Of a DNA stretch of 42,675 nucleotides, positions 27,193 through 34,471 are shown in pieces. The stretch spans positions 1 through 42,675 of the forward strand of contig NZ_NVQF01000053.1 in assembly GCF_002592005.1 (NCBI RefSeq), read 5' to 3'. The stretch's first letter is position 1. The number at the start of each line of letters is the position of its first letter. Both the position numbers and the translations under genes were made by a program. The DNA comes from Mycolicibacterium palauense. Its GTDB lineage: Bacteria > Actinomycetota > Actinomycetes > Mycobacteriales > Mycobacteriaceae. The notes beneath the pieces were generated by a model, which saw only the letters and a list, made by a program, of their open reading frames with translations, was not told the DNA's origin and made no database searches.

Positions 27193-28428
27193 TCAGCCCC
27201 CGTAGCGCCAATCGTCGGCATCGAGCCGGTGACGTGAGGGGCGGCTGCGGTATTCGACTCGGTCGTCGCCGTCACCGGCGGACTCGCCCCGGTACCGCAC
27301 ATGGGAGAACGGGTGATGCGTGCCGCCGTCCGGTGACCGCCGGCGCGGCGCGGGAGATTCGTAGGGGTCTCGGCGTTCGTAGGGGCGTGCGCCGTTGAGG
27401 TCCTCGGGGGAGTCGTAGCGGCTGCGCCGCCGCATGGGCGGCGCGTAGGGGTCCTCGTGAGCGTCGCGGGGGTCTCGGGCGTCCCGCGTGTTGTACGTGT
27501 CCCGTGGTCCGCGCCGCCGGGGACGCGGCGGTGGTTCGCGCAGCGCCTCGTCGCGCGGCGGGCGTGGACGGCGCCGCGGGGGCCGCGGGTCGTCCGGCCG
27601 GTCGGCACCGCGGTGACCGCCGAGACCGTCGAGGTCGTCGACGCGGTCGGCCTCGCGGGCCGGGCCGGGCCGGCGCCGGCGCGGGGGCGGTGCGTCCCGG
27701 TCGTCGGGCGCGGGTCTGGGTTGGCGTGACCGGGCGGCGGCGGCGCGTTTCCCGGCGGGGCGGCGGGTGCCGGTCTTGGCGCCGGCGGACTGCCGGTTGA
27801 CGGCATGGCGGCGGGACCGTTTCTCGGTGTCGGTCTTGGTGTCCGTCCCGGTGTGCTCGTCGGCGGTGTCCCGGGCGACCGCCGGGCGGCCCAACAAGTC
27901 GGTGAACCTGGCGCGCAACCCGGCCGCCACACCCACGGCGGCCGCACCGGCCGCCGCGGTCGCGGCACCCTCGGTGGCCGTCGCCGTTGTTCGGCCCGCC
28001 GCGCCGAAATACCACCGGGCCAGCCCGATCACCAGCACGATCACCGATGTCGAGAACATCAGCAGGAACCGCTCGATCAACGGGTAGCCGCAGTTGATGA
28101 GCAGATCCTTGATCCCGTGGATCTCGGAGTGGTGGAACAGGAAGTAGGCCGAGGGCACGGCGACGAACAGGATCAGCGGGGGCTGCACCACCGCGGTGAA
28201 GATTCCGACCCGCCGCACCGCCAGCACGGCGGCGACGCAGCCGACCAAATACAGCGCGGCGAAGACGTTGGTCAGTTCCCGGTCCCCGGAACCGGCGTCG
28301 AAGGCGATGCCGGCGGCGGCGGAGGTCACCGCGATGAGGACGGCAGCCCACCACGGCACACCCGGGATGTCGGGATGCGCCGAGCGATGTTCGGCCGGGA
28401 TCGACGACCGCGCCCGCTGAGCTGACAC
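27193..28428 (-). CDS. DUF6542 membrane protein with a long Arg-rich disordered tail
   Basis: A 411-aa homologue of Rv1111c; function unknown. Four transmembrane helices lie in the first ~145 residues (around 25-45, 55-72, 78-97 and 118-140). The remaining ~260 residues are low-complexity and highly charged (Arg, Asp, Pro), with repeated RDP/RRR blocks and DPYESP-like motifs. The tail would be cytoplasmic if the helix count is four. The start is the GTG at 28428. The gene is convergent with ispH and divergent from ychF. Confidence 0.85.
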   Translation of the reverse strand: MSAQRARSSIPAEHRSAHPDIPGVPWWAAVLIAVTSAAAGIAFDAGSGDRELTNVFAALYLVGCVAAVLAVRRVGIFTAVVQPPLILFVAVPSAYFLFHHSEIHGIKDLLINCGYPLIERFLLMFSTSVIVLVIGLARWYFGAAGRTTATATEGAATAAAGAAAVGVAAGLRARFTDLLGRPAVARDTADEHTGTDTKTDTEKRSRRHAVNRQSAGAKTGTRRPAGKRAAAARSRQPRPAPDDRDAPPPRRRRPGPAREADRVDDLDGLGGHRGADRPDDPRPPRRRPRPPRDEALREPPPRPRRRGPRDTYNTRDARDPRDAHEDPYAPPMRRRSRYDSPEDLNGARPYERRDPYESPAPRRRSPDGGTHHPFSHVRYRGESAGDGDDRVEYRSRPSRHRLDADDWRYGG

Positions 28429-28556
28429 ACGTAGACCGTACCGGCTGGCGCCGAGGTAGCGCTGATGGCGGGCGGGCTAGCGCATGTCGCCGGACCCGGC
28501 CGCCGTGACCGGTGTCACCGTCGACGTGCCGTGCCCGCCGGGGTGCCGCGGCGCTC

Positions 28557-28562
28557 TAGACT
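28557..28562 (+). promoter_or_regulatory. Probable -10 element (TAGACT) of ychF
   Basis: TAGACT ends 9 bases before the GTG at 28572, again compatible with a very short or absent leader. Confidence 0.4.
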
Positions 28563-28571
28563 TGGGATCCC

Positions 28572-29645
28572 GTGAGCCTCAACCTGGGAATCGTCGGCCT
28601 GCCCAACGTCGGGAAGTCGACGCTCTTCAACGCCCTGACGCGCAACGAAGTCCTGGCCGCGAACTATCCGTTCGCGACCATCGAGCCCAACGAGGGCGTG
28701 GTGCCGCTGCCCGATCCGCGGCTGGACAAGCTCGCCGAGATCTTCGGTTCGGAGAAGACCGTGCCCGCCCCGGTCACGTTCGTCGACATCGCCGGCATCG
28801 TCAAAGGGGCCTCCGAGGGCGCCGGACTGGGCAACAAGTTCCTGGCCAACATCCGCGAATGCGACGCCATCTGCCAGGTGGTGCGGGTCTTCGCCGACGA
28901 CGACGTCGTCCACGTCGACGGCCGAGTCGACCCCCGCTCCGATATCGAGGTGATCGAGACCGAGCTGATCCTCGCCGACATGCAGACGCTGGAGAAGGCC
29001 GTGCCGAGGCTGGAGAAGGAGGCCCGCAACAACAAGGACCGCAAGCCGGTCTACGAGGCGGCCGTGGCCGCCCAGCAGGTGCTCGACGGCGGCAAGACCC
29101 TGTTCGTCGCCGGGGCCGACACCTCGCTGCTGCGGGAGCTGAACCTGCTGACCACCAAACCGTTCCTGTACGTCTTCAACGCCGACGAGGCCGTGCTGAC
29201 CGACCCGGCCCGGATCGCCGAGCTGCGCGAGCTGGTCGCCCCGGCCGACGCGGTGTTCCTCGACGCCAAGATCGAGGCCGAGCTGCAGGAGCTCGACGAC
29301 GAGTCGGCCGCCGAACTGCTGGAGTCGATCGGGCAGACCGAGCGCGGGCTCGACGCGTTGGCCCGGGCCGGTTTCCACACCCTCAAGCTGCAGACCTACC
29401 TGACCGCGGGCCCCAAGGAGGCCCGGGCGTGGACCATCCACCGCGGCGACACCGCACCCAAGGCCGCCGGGGTGATCCACACCGACTTCGAGAAGGGCTT
29501 CATCAAGGCCGAGGTGGTCTCCTTCGACGACCTCGTCGAGGCCGGGTCGATGGCCGCCGCCAAGGCCGCCGGCAAGGTGCGCATGGAGGGAAAGGACTAC
29601 GTGATGGCCGACGGCGACGTGGTCGAGTTCCGGTTCAACGTCTGA
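28572..29645 (+). CDS. ychF: YchF/OLA1 family nucleotide-binding ATPase
   Basis: A universally conserved Obg-family P-loop protein that binds ATP better than GTP and associates with ribosomes; linked to the oxidative stress response in other bacteria. The P-loop GLPNVGKST is at 9-17, the G2/G3 region contains FVDIAGIVKGASEGAGLG, and the NKxD specificity motif is replaced by the family's NxxE (NADE). The C-terminal TGS domain has LQTYLTAGPKEARAWTI and HTDFEKGFIKAEVVSFDDL. The length, 357 aa, is standard. The start is the GTG at 28572. Confidence 0.96.
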   Translation: MSLNLGIVGLPNVGKSTLFNALTRNEVLAANYPFATIEPNEGVVPLPDPRLDKLAEIFGSEKTVPAPVTFVDIAGIVKGASEGAGLGNKFLANIRECDAICQVVRVFADDDVVHVDGRVDPRSDIEVIETELILADMQTLEKAVPRLEKEARNNKDRKPVYEAAVAAQQVLDGGKTLFVAGADTSLLRELNLLTTKPFLYVFNADEAVLTDPARIAELRELVAPADAVFLDAKIEAELQELDDESAAELLESIGQTERGLDALARAGFHTLKLQTYLTAGPKEARAWTIHRGDTAPKAAGVIHTDFEKGFIKAEVVSFDDLVEAGSMAAAKAAGKVRMEGKDYVMADGDVVEFRFNV

Positions 29646-29648
29646 TAG

Positions 29649-29686
29649 TCCGGCAAGATCCGGCAAGATCCGGCAAGATCCGGCAA
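29649..29686. repeat. 10-bp tandem repeat after ychF
   Basis: Three exact copies and one partial copy of TCCGGCAAGA begin 4 bases after the ychF stop. The array is not coding and has no dyad. It may be a slippage-prone tract in the ychF 3' untranslated region. Confidence 0.9.
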
Positions 29687-29762
29687 TAGGAAGGCAGTAG
29701 ACGCGGCCGCGGGCGATGACGTGGACCGGCCTCGGTGGAGTGGCCGCGCTAGCCTGAAATTC

Positions 29763-30503
29763 ATGGTGGAGAGTCGACGCTCGGTTCTCATATCGGGTGC
29801 AAACAAGGGACTCGGCTTCGAAACCGCCCGGCAGCTCGCGGCGCGCGGATTCTTCGTCCACCTCGGTGCCCGTGACATCGACGCCGGCCGACGCGCCGCC
29901 GAGCAGATCACCGACACCGGCGGGGCCGCCGAGGCCGTACGACTCGATGTCTCCGACGCCGGCAGCATCGCCGCGGCGGTTGCCGCCGTCGCGTCGAGCG
30001 GACGCGGCCTCGACGTACTCGTCAACAACGCCGGCCGCTTCGTCGAGGCGCCGGCCACCCAGACCACCGCCGCCGAGATGGCCGATGTCTACGCCACCAA
30101 CGTGTTCGGCGTCGTCGAACTCACGAACGCCTGCCTGCCGCTGCTGGCGGCATCGAGCCGGCCGCGGATCGTCAACGTGCCCAGCACCACGGCGTCGCTG
30201 TCGATGACCGCCGGCGGGCACGATTTCGGCGGGTACGCGTCCACGCGAATGGCGTATTCCAGTTCGAAGGCGGCGTTGAACATGGTGACCCTGCAGCTCG
30301 CGGATGCCTTGCGCGCCGACCCCGCGTTCGCCCACATCACGGTCAATGCCGTCACCCCGGGATATGTCGCCACCGACATCAACAACCACCGCGGCGTCCG
30401 AACGGTCCAGGAAGGCGCGCGCATCATCGTCGACATGGCCGTCGCGGGGGAGGACGGACCGCACGGCGGCTTCTTCAACGACGAAGGACCCGTGCCGTGG
30501 TGA
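29763..30503 (+). CDS. SDR family NAD(P)-dependent oxidoreductase
   Basis: A 246-aa classical short-chain dehydrogenase/reductase. The cofactor motif SGANKGLG is at 11-18, NNAG at 88-91, catalytic Ser141 (VPSTTAS) and the Tyr165-x3-Lys169 pair (YSSSK). The first helix is followed by a short basic/acidic switch (ARDID), so the cofactor preference is unclear. The substrate is unknown. The ATG at 29763 matches the normal position of the Rossmann strand. It follows ychF by ~120 bases and starts the accessory stretch. Confidence 0.9.
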   Translation: MVESRRSVLISGANKGLGFETARQLAARGFFVHLGARDIDAGRRAAEQITDTGGAAEAVRLDVSDAGSIAAAVAAVASSGRGLDVLVNNAGRFVEAPATQTTAAEMADVYATNVFGVVELTNACLPLLAASSRPRIVNVPSTTASLSMTAGGHDFGGYASTRMAYSSSKAALNMVTLQLADALRADPAFAHITVNAVTPGYVATDINNHRGVRTVQEGARIIVDMAVAGEDGPHGGFFNDEGPVPW

Positions 30504-30562
30504 CTAGATGGAGTTCCGGCTCGGCGTCGAACTGCACTCCCGGTTCTCCCAGGATCAGGGTT

Positions 30563-30832
30563 TTAGCAGCTGAGCCCGCGAAGGGCGACGGCGACAGTTT
30601 GGATTGCATGCTCGGTTCCTGCTGCGGTGTCGACGCGAAGCACTTCCTGAGCCCAGGGTTCGTAGATGCGTGTCTCGGCCTGCTGCCACGTCGGTACCGC
30701 GAGCCCCTCGAGGTCTGCAGACCGCGACTCGACGCGCCGCCGGTGTGCGTCTGTGTCGCTGCATATGACCTCGACGTCGATGTGGCTGGCCTGGCTCACC
30801 TGCGCAACCTCGGTCCGAGCCCGTCGGGTGCG
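30563..30832 (-). pseudogene. C-terminal remnant of a P-loop kinase (AAA ATP-binding, nucleotide/sugar kinase-like)
   Basis: About 90 codons read as the C-terminus of the small ATP-binding kinase-like proteins common in actinobacteria. The pattern is VEVICSD, then HRRRVESRSADLEGL, PTWQ and YEPW, then VDTA. The N-terminal part with the P-loop is missing. A stop codon at 30833-30835 closes the frame upstream, so no complete gene exists here. No frameshifted N-terminal half was recognised in the adjacent 60 bases before the antitoxin. Probably a deletion scar left when the neighbouring genes were acquired. Confidence 0.65.
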
Positions 30833-30880
30833 TCATCGCCGCTTTCGATTGTGTCGAGCCGCGCCGATCATCGATCGCGC

Positions 30881-30886
30881 TAGAAT
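30881..30886 (+). promoter_or_regulatory. -10 element (TAGAAT) of the toxin-antitoxin operon
   Basis: A near-consensus TAGAAT ends 7 bases before the antitoxin ATG, so transcription would start at or next to it. No ribosome site lies between. TA operons of this kind are usually autorepressed by the antitoxin-toxin complex, which would bind around this box. Confidence 0.6.
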
Positions 30887-30893
30887 TCTGTAC

Positions 30894-31178
30894 ATGTTGA
30901 CGCTGCCATTGGCCGAGGTGCGGGCAACTCTGTCCAAGCTCGTCGAGGAGGCGGTGCGCACCCATCAGCGGATCGAGGTCACCCGGCAGGGCCGGCGGGC
31001 CGCGGTGATCCTCAGCGCCGACGACTACGACTCGATCATGGAGACCCTGGCAATCCTCAGCGACCGTCAACTGATGCGGGAGGTCGCCCAGGCCGAGGCG
31101 GAGGCGGAGGCGGGCGACGTGTACACACTGGACGAGGTGAGCGAGGAGATGCGGGCCGCCGGGCGGCTACCAGGGTGA
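30894..31178 (+). CDS. Type II antitoxin, Phd/YefM family
   Basis: A 94-aa antitoxin: the N-terminal Phd/YefM DNA-binding fold (LPLAEVRATLSKLVEEAV, then RIEVTRQGRRAAVILSADDY) and an acidic, flexible C-terminus that would wrap the toxin. It neutralises the RelE-like toxin encoded immediately downstream, with which it overlaps by 4 bases (GTGA). M. tuberculosis has a different TA pair (vapBC32) at the same place after ychF. Confidence 0.92.
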   Translation: MLTLPLAEVRATLSKLVEEAVRTHQRIEVTRQGRRAAVILSADDYDSIMETLAILSDRQLMREVAQAEAEAEAGDVYTLDEVSEEMRAAGRLPG

Positions 31179-31438
31179 CCTATCGGATCGAGCTGACTCC
31201 ATCTGCCAAGAAGACGCTGACGGAAACACTGCCCGAAGCCGTCGCAGTGGCTTGCTGGGAGTTCATTCGAGGTCCCCTCGCCGAGAATCCGCACCGTGTC
31301 GGCAAGCCCTTGCGTGGTCAACTGGAGGGCCGGTACTCGGCGAGACGCGGCGAATTTCGGTTGATATATCGGATTTTCGATGAGAGAGTCGCGGTTCGGG
31401 TCATCCACATCGCTCACCGGCGTGACGCTTACCGGTGA
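31175..31438 (+). CDS. Type II toxin, RelE/ParE family
   Basis: An 87-aa RelE-superfamily protein, likely a ribosome-dependent mRNA interferase (RelE/YoeB class); ParE-type gyrase poisoning cannot be excluded. The family features are the N-terminal YRIELTPSAKKTL, the basic core (GKPLRGQLEGRYSARRGEFRL) and the C-terminal IYRIFDERVAVRVIHIAHRRDAY with RxxxY-type active residues. The GTG at 31175 overlaps the antitoxin stop, so toxin synthesis is coupled to that of the antitoxin. Confidence 0.93.
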   Translation: MTYRIELTPSAKKTLTETLPEAVAVACWEFIRGPLAENPHRVGKPLRGQLEGRYSARRGEFRLIYRIFDERVAVRVIHIAHRRDAYR

Positions 31439-31491
31439 CGTGATCTCGGCTGATTCTCTCCGGCTCCGAGGCGCCAGGGGCGACGCCCGAG

Positions 31492-31656
31492 TCACCGGTC
31501 GCGCGGCTCGATGCACGAGATCGCGAAGATTGCGAAGACCGCAGAGATCATGGCCAACGGGCCGAGGACGGCGAGCGCGGACAGCGGGTCGCCCCACCGG
31601 AACGGATAGTGCTCGAACAGCCGCTCACCGGCGTTGTCGGAGGGTGCTTCTAGCAT
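31492..31656 (-). CDS. Possible 54-aa single-pass membrane protein
   Basis: An ATG at 31656 opens a 54-codon frame. A polar N-terminus (MLEAPSDNAGERLFEHYPFRWGD) is followed by one strong hydrophobic helix (about 25-46, ALAVLGPLAMISAVFAIFAI) and a short charged end. GAGGGG lies directly before the ATG, too close for an ideal ribosome site. The clean amphipathic layout suggests a real small protein. No family is recognised. It is divergent from the VOC gene and convergent with the toxin gene. Confidence 0.5.
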   Translation of the reverse strand: MLEAPSDNAGERLFEHYPFRWGDPLSALAVLGPLAMISAVFAIFAISCIEPRDR

Positions 31657-31710
31657 CCCCTCTACACGACGCTGTCCGATAGGGACGGCGTCGCCCGGCC
31701 TGGGAGGACC

Positions 31711-32109
31711 ATGAGATTCATCTCGACTCGGATCATCACCGCCGACGTCGCCCGGCTCGTTGGTTTCTACGAGCTGGTCACGGGCAGCGCCGCGGTGTGG
31801 AGCAACGAGCTCTTCGCCGAGATCGCCACACCCGTGGGCACATTGGCCATCGGCAGCGACAAGACGGTCCCGCTGTTCGGTCCGGGCTCGGCCGAGCCGG
31901 CAGCGAATCGGAGCGCGATCCTCGAGTTCCTTGTCGAGGACGTCGACGCCGAATACGCGCGGTTGCGCGACCACGTCGGGGAGATCGTCACCGCGCCGAC
32001 GACGATGCCGTGGGATAACCGTGCGCTGTTGTTCCGTGATCCAGAGGGCAACCTCGTCAACCTGTTCACTCCGGTCAGCGACGCCGCGCGTGCGAAGTTC
32101 GGGGTGTAG
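31711..32109 (+). CDS. VOC family protein (glyoxalase/bleomycin-resistance fold)
   Basis: A 132-aa vicinal-oxygen-chelate protein with two beta-alpha-beta-beta-beta modules. The first is RFISTRIITADVARLVGFYE; the second ends in the classic LLFRDPEGNLVNLFTPV with the metal-binding Glu position. The members of this family act as dioxygenases, isomerases or drug-binding proteins, so no reaction can be assigned. The start is the ATG at 31711. Confidence 0.9.
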   Translation: MRFISTRIITADVARLVGFYELVTGSAAVWSNELFAEIATPVGTLAIGSDKTVPLFGPGSAEPAANRSAILEFLVEDVDAEYARLRDHVGEIVTAPTTMPWDNRALLFRDPEGNLVNLFTPVSDAARAKFGV

Positions 32110-32149
32110 CGACGCCCGCAGGGGCCTTCGAACGCGGCTTGACCGGTGA

Positions 32150-32806
32150 TCACTCCTGGGCGGGGTCCCCTGAGAGGGTGAGGCACCCGATGGTGTTGCC
32201 GGCCTTGTTGGTGAACCAGAGGTTGCCGTCGTCCGGTCCCGCCTTGATGTCGAACGGGCCGTCCACCTGCGGGGGCCCTCCGGCGAAACGCCACCGCCCG
32301 GTGGCGGGGTGGTACCCGGCGAGCATGTTCGCCGCGGTATCGGCGATCCACACGGCGCCGTCCACGCCGGCCCAGACGCCGTCGGGTTCACGCAGACGCT
32401 CATGGGTCACGTGCCGCGCGCTGCCCGAAGGGTCGGCCGGATCGAACGACCACAGCCCGGCCGGCTCGCGGGTGCTCAGCCACAGGCGTCCGTCCGCGGT
32501 CTGGGTCCAGGCCCGCGGGCTGCCGAGGGGAGGTTCGACGACGCCGACAGTGCCCGAGGCGGTGTACAGGCAGCCGACGGTGTCGGTCGAGGAGTTGACC
32601 CACCACACCCGCCCGTCGCCGCCGGGGAAGATGTTGGCGGGCAACCGGACCCGGTTCGCCGGATCGGCGAACGTCTCGATGCGGCCGTCACGCACCCGGC
32701 CCACCCGGTGGTTGCCGATGCTGGTGAACCAGACGTCTCCGGCGGCCGCGATCACGCCCGAGGGGCCGTCGAGGGCCCGATCACCGAACACCCGGATCGT
32801 CGTCAC
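32150..32806 (-). CDS. Vgb-like beta-propeller protein, shorter than usual
   Basis: A 218-aa protein of five propeller-like repeats, each ending in a GDVWFT/GRVWWV/GRLWLS/GAVWIA/GNLWFT strand, as in virginiamycin B lyase and the SMP-30-like families. Typical relatives have about 290 residues and six to seven blades, so one or two blades may be missing, and lyase activity cannot be claimed. It follows the papain-like hydrolase gene by 17 bases on the same strand, so the two are probably co-transcribed. The start is the GTG at 32806. Confidence 0.82.
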   Translation of the reverse strand: MTTIRVFGDRALDGPSGVIAAAGDVWFTSIGNHRVGRVRDGRIETFADPANRVRLPANIFPGGDGRVWWVNSSTDTVGCLYTASGTVGVVEPPLGSPRAWTQTADGRLWLSTREPAGLWSFDPADPSGSARHVTHERLREPDGVWAGVDGAVWIADTAANMLAGYHPATGRWRFAGGPPQVDGPFDIKAGPDDGNLWFTNKAGNTIGCLTLSGDPAQE

Positions 32807-32823
32807 GGCGACAGCCTAAGCCG

Positions 32824-33519
32824 CTACCCCGGCAGCACGGCGATCTCGCGGCCCAGCTCGTAGCCGGGCGCCAGGGGCAGCGAGTCCCCGCTCCAGAAGG
32901 ATCCCGGATCGAAGTAGTTCTCCCGCTTCTCGGTGCTCAACAGGCCCATCTCCTCGTAGGTGATGGCGACCGTCTCCGCGCAGTAGGCGGCCTCCAGTCC
33001 CGTGCTGCGACGGCGGGTCTTGCTCTGCTCGGCCGACCGGCGAACTCGGGGGTGTACGAGGGGGATTCCCCGGGTCCAGTCGCTGACTGTGGGCAGCCGG
33101 CCACGCAGCCAGCGACCGGTCAGCCGTGCGGTGGACGGGAACGGCGTGCCGTCCATCCGGGCGATCACCTTGAGCATCCGGTCCTCCTGCTCACGATCGG
33201 CGAACGGCATGAGCTGACGCAGCCAGCACCGCTGCCCGTACCGGTCCATCCACTGTTCGACCGAGGCCCGCAAATCGTTGAGCTGCACGCCGCGGTGATA
33301 CGAGCCCGTCCACAGATCCAGGAGCTTGTCGCCGAGCTCGGCATGCCACATCAGCGGCGGCAGGTCATCGATCGCCACGGTCATTCCGACGTGGTTGACC
33401 GGCGCGTTGGTCATCGTCTGGATGGCGCGGTCGGGCCCGGACACCCCGCGGAACAGCCAGATGTCCCCGGTGCGGGTGGCTTCCAGCGCCTGGCCGAGGC
33501 CAACGGTGCTCGCGTTCAC
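32824..33519 (-). CDS. YiiX-like permuted NlpC/P60 (papain-fold) hydrolase
   Basis: A 231-aa protein with the circularly permuted papain-fold layout: the His comes first (NAPVNHVGMTV, His43) and the Cys second (AAYCAETVAITYEEMG, Cys180). It begins with the family's GDIWLFRG. This group hydrolyses amide or thioester bonds in cell-wall or lipid substrates; the substrate here is unknown. There is no signal peptide, so a cytoplasmic role is more likely. It heads a two-gene operon with the propeller gene. The GTG at 33519 starts 26 bases from the divergent 56-aa gene. Confidence 0.8.
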   Translation of the reverse strand: MNASTVGLGQALEATRTGDIWLFRGVSGPDRAIQTMTNAPVNHVGMTVAIDDLPPLMWHAELGDKLLDLWTGSYHRGVQLNDLRASVEQWMDRYGQRCWLRQLMPFADREQEDRMLKVIARMDGTPFPSTARLTGRWLRGRLPTVSDWTRGIPLVHPRVRRSAEQSKTRRRSTGLEAAYCAETVAITYEEMGLLSTEKRENYFDPGSFWSGDSLPLAPGYELGREIAVLPG

Positions 33520-33545
33520 CCCCGCAGCGTAGGCACACTGACGCT

Positions 33546-33716
33546 ATGCGCAGCGTATGGAAGTGGATCGGCCTGGCCGGGGTCGTGGGTGTGGCGGCCG
33601 GTGGCGTGCTCGTCGCCCGGGATCAGCGTCGCCGCAACTCCTACACCCCGAACGACATCCGGGCCCGCCTGCACGCCCGGCTGGCCGAGGCCGAGGGCGC
33701 GGCCGACGGGCCCTGA
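33546..33716 (+). CDS. Small membrane protein, 56 aa
   Basis: An ATG at 33546 opens a 56-codon frame ending in TGA at 33714-33716. The N-terminus is MRSVWKWIGLAGVVGVAAGG, forming one transmembrane helix, followed by a basic stretch (RDQRRRNSYTP) and an alpha-helical Arg/Ala/Glu tail. The positive-inside pattern predicts the tail in the cytoplasm. It fills the gap between the hydrolase and TetR genes neatly. Function unknown; similar small proteins occur in other mycobacteria (inference). Confidence 0.72.
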   Translation: MRSVWKWIGLAGVVGVAAGGVLVARDQRRRNSYTPNDIRARLHARLAEAEGAADGP

Positions 33717-33722
33717 CGGGGT

Positions 33723-34340
33723 TCAGCCGCTGTTGAGCGCGCGGGTCCACATCCGCGTCAACAGGTCGGTGAGCACCTGCGGGTTCATGGCCTCGCGCCC
33801 GGCGTCCGCACTGCCCACCGCATGGTGAACCTGGGCTTCCATCCCCGACACCACCAGCTGCGACACCAGCCTGCGGTGCTCGGTGACCACGCCGAGCCGC
33901 TCGAACTGGAGGGCCACCTGGTCGGCGATGGCGTCGTCGGCCTCGCGCAGCTGCCTGAGCAGCTGGGGCGTTCGTGGGGCGCTGTCGTAGAGCAGGTTGT
34001 GCAGGTGTCTGTCCCGGATGTGCAGGGCCACCAGGCCCTCCGCCGCGGTCCGGACCGTCTCTTCGAGGTCCTGGTTGGTCGCGGTCATGGTCTCGAACAT
34101 CGTGGTGTGGCTGGCCAGGCTGTCGGCGATGTGGCGTTCGGCCAGGGCCGACAGCAGGGCGTCCTTGTCGGGGAAGTAGTGATACAGCGTGCCGATCGAG
34201 ATGCCCGCGGCGTCGGCGACCTTGTTGGTGGTGGTGCCCGCATAGCCGAGGTCGGCGAAGACCCTGGACGCGACGGTCAGTATCCGCTCGTAGGTCTGGC
34301 GTGAGCGCTGCTGGCGCGGCTCGCTCCGGGTCTTGGCCAT
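33723..34340 (-). CDS. TetR family transcriptional regulator
   Basis: A 205-aa one-component regulator. The N-terminal helix-turn-helix is canonical (YERILTVASRVFADLGYAGT, then NKVADAAGISIGTLYHYFPDK). The C-terminal all-helical ligand-binding domain cannot be assigned an inducer. The ATG at 34340 begins MAKTRSEPRQQRS, typical for the family; the longer frame upstream is antisense. It is tandem with the alpha/beta hydrolase gene upstream and probably regulates itself and that gene. Confidence 0.92.
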   Translation of the reverse strand: MAKTRSEPRQQRSRQTYERILTVASRVFADLGYAGTTTNKVADAAGISIGTLYHYFPDKDALLSALAERHIADSLASHTTMFETMTATNQDLEETVRTAAEGLVALHIRDRHLHNLLYDSAPRTPQLLRQLREADDAIADQVALQFERLGVVTEHRRLVSQLVVSGMEAQVHHAVGSADAGREAMNPQVLTDLLTRMWTRALNSG

Positions 34341-34353
34341 CCACGCATCCTGG

Positions 34354-34378
34354 GGTACTCGAGGGAGGTTTGAATACC
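34354..34378. promoter_or_regulatory. Candidate TetR operator with embedded -10
   Basis: An inverted repeat GGTACTC/GAATACC (6 of 7 pairs, 11-base spacer) lies 14 bases upstream of the TetR start. TATTCA on the minus strand within it could be the -10 box. Autoregulation of TetR genes from such sites is common; this one is a weak match. Confidence 0.3.
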
Positions 34379-34471
34379 TTAGTTTCTGAGCGTTCGCGGC
34401 GCTTTGTAAACCGTGGTTCTGCGCGTCGGCGGGCGGCCGGTGCCGGGACCGAATGACGGTCGGCCCGGTGG

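Noticed and set aside
27504..27800. Plus-strand frame opposite the Arg-rich tail of the DUF6542 protein
   Set aside because: Antisense of a low-complexity, high-GC tail; no start signals or domain.
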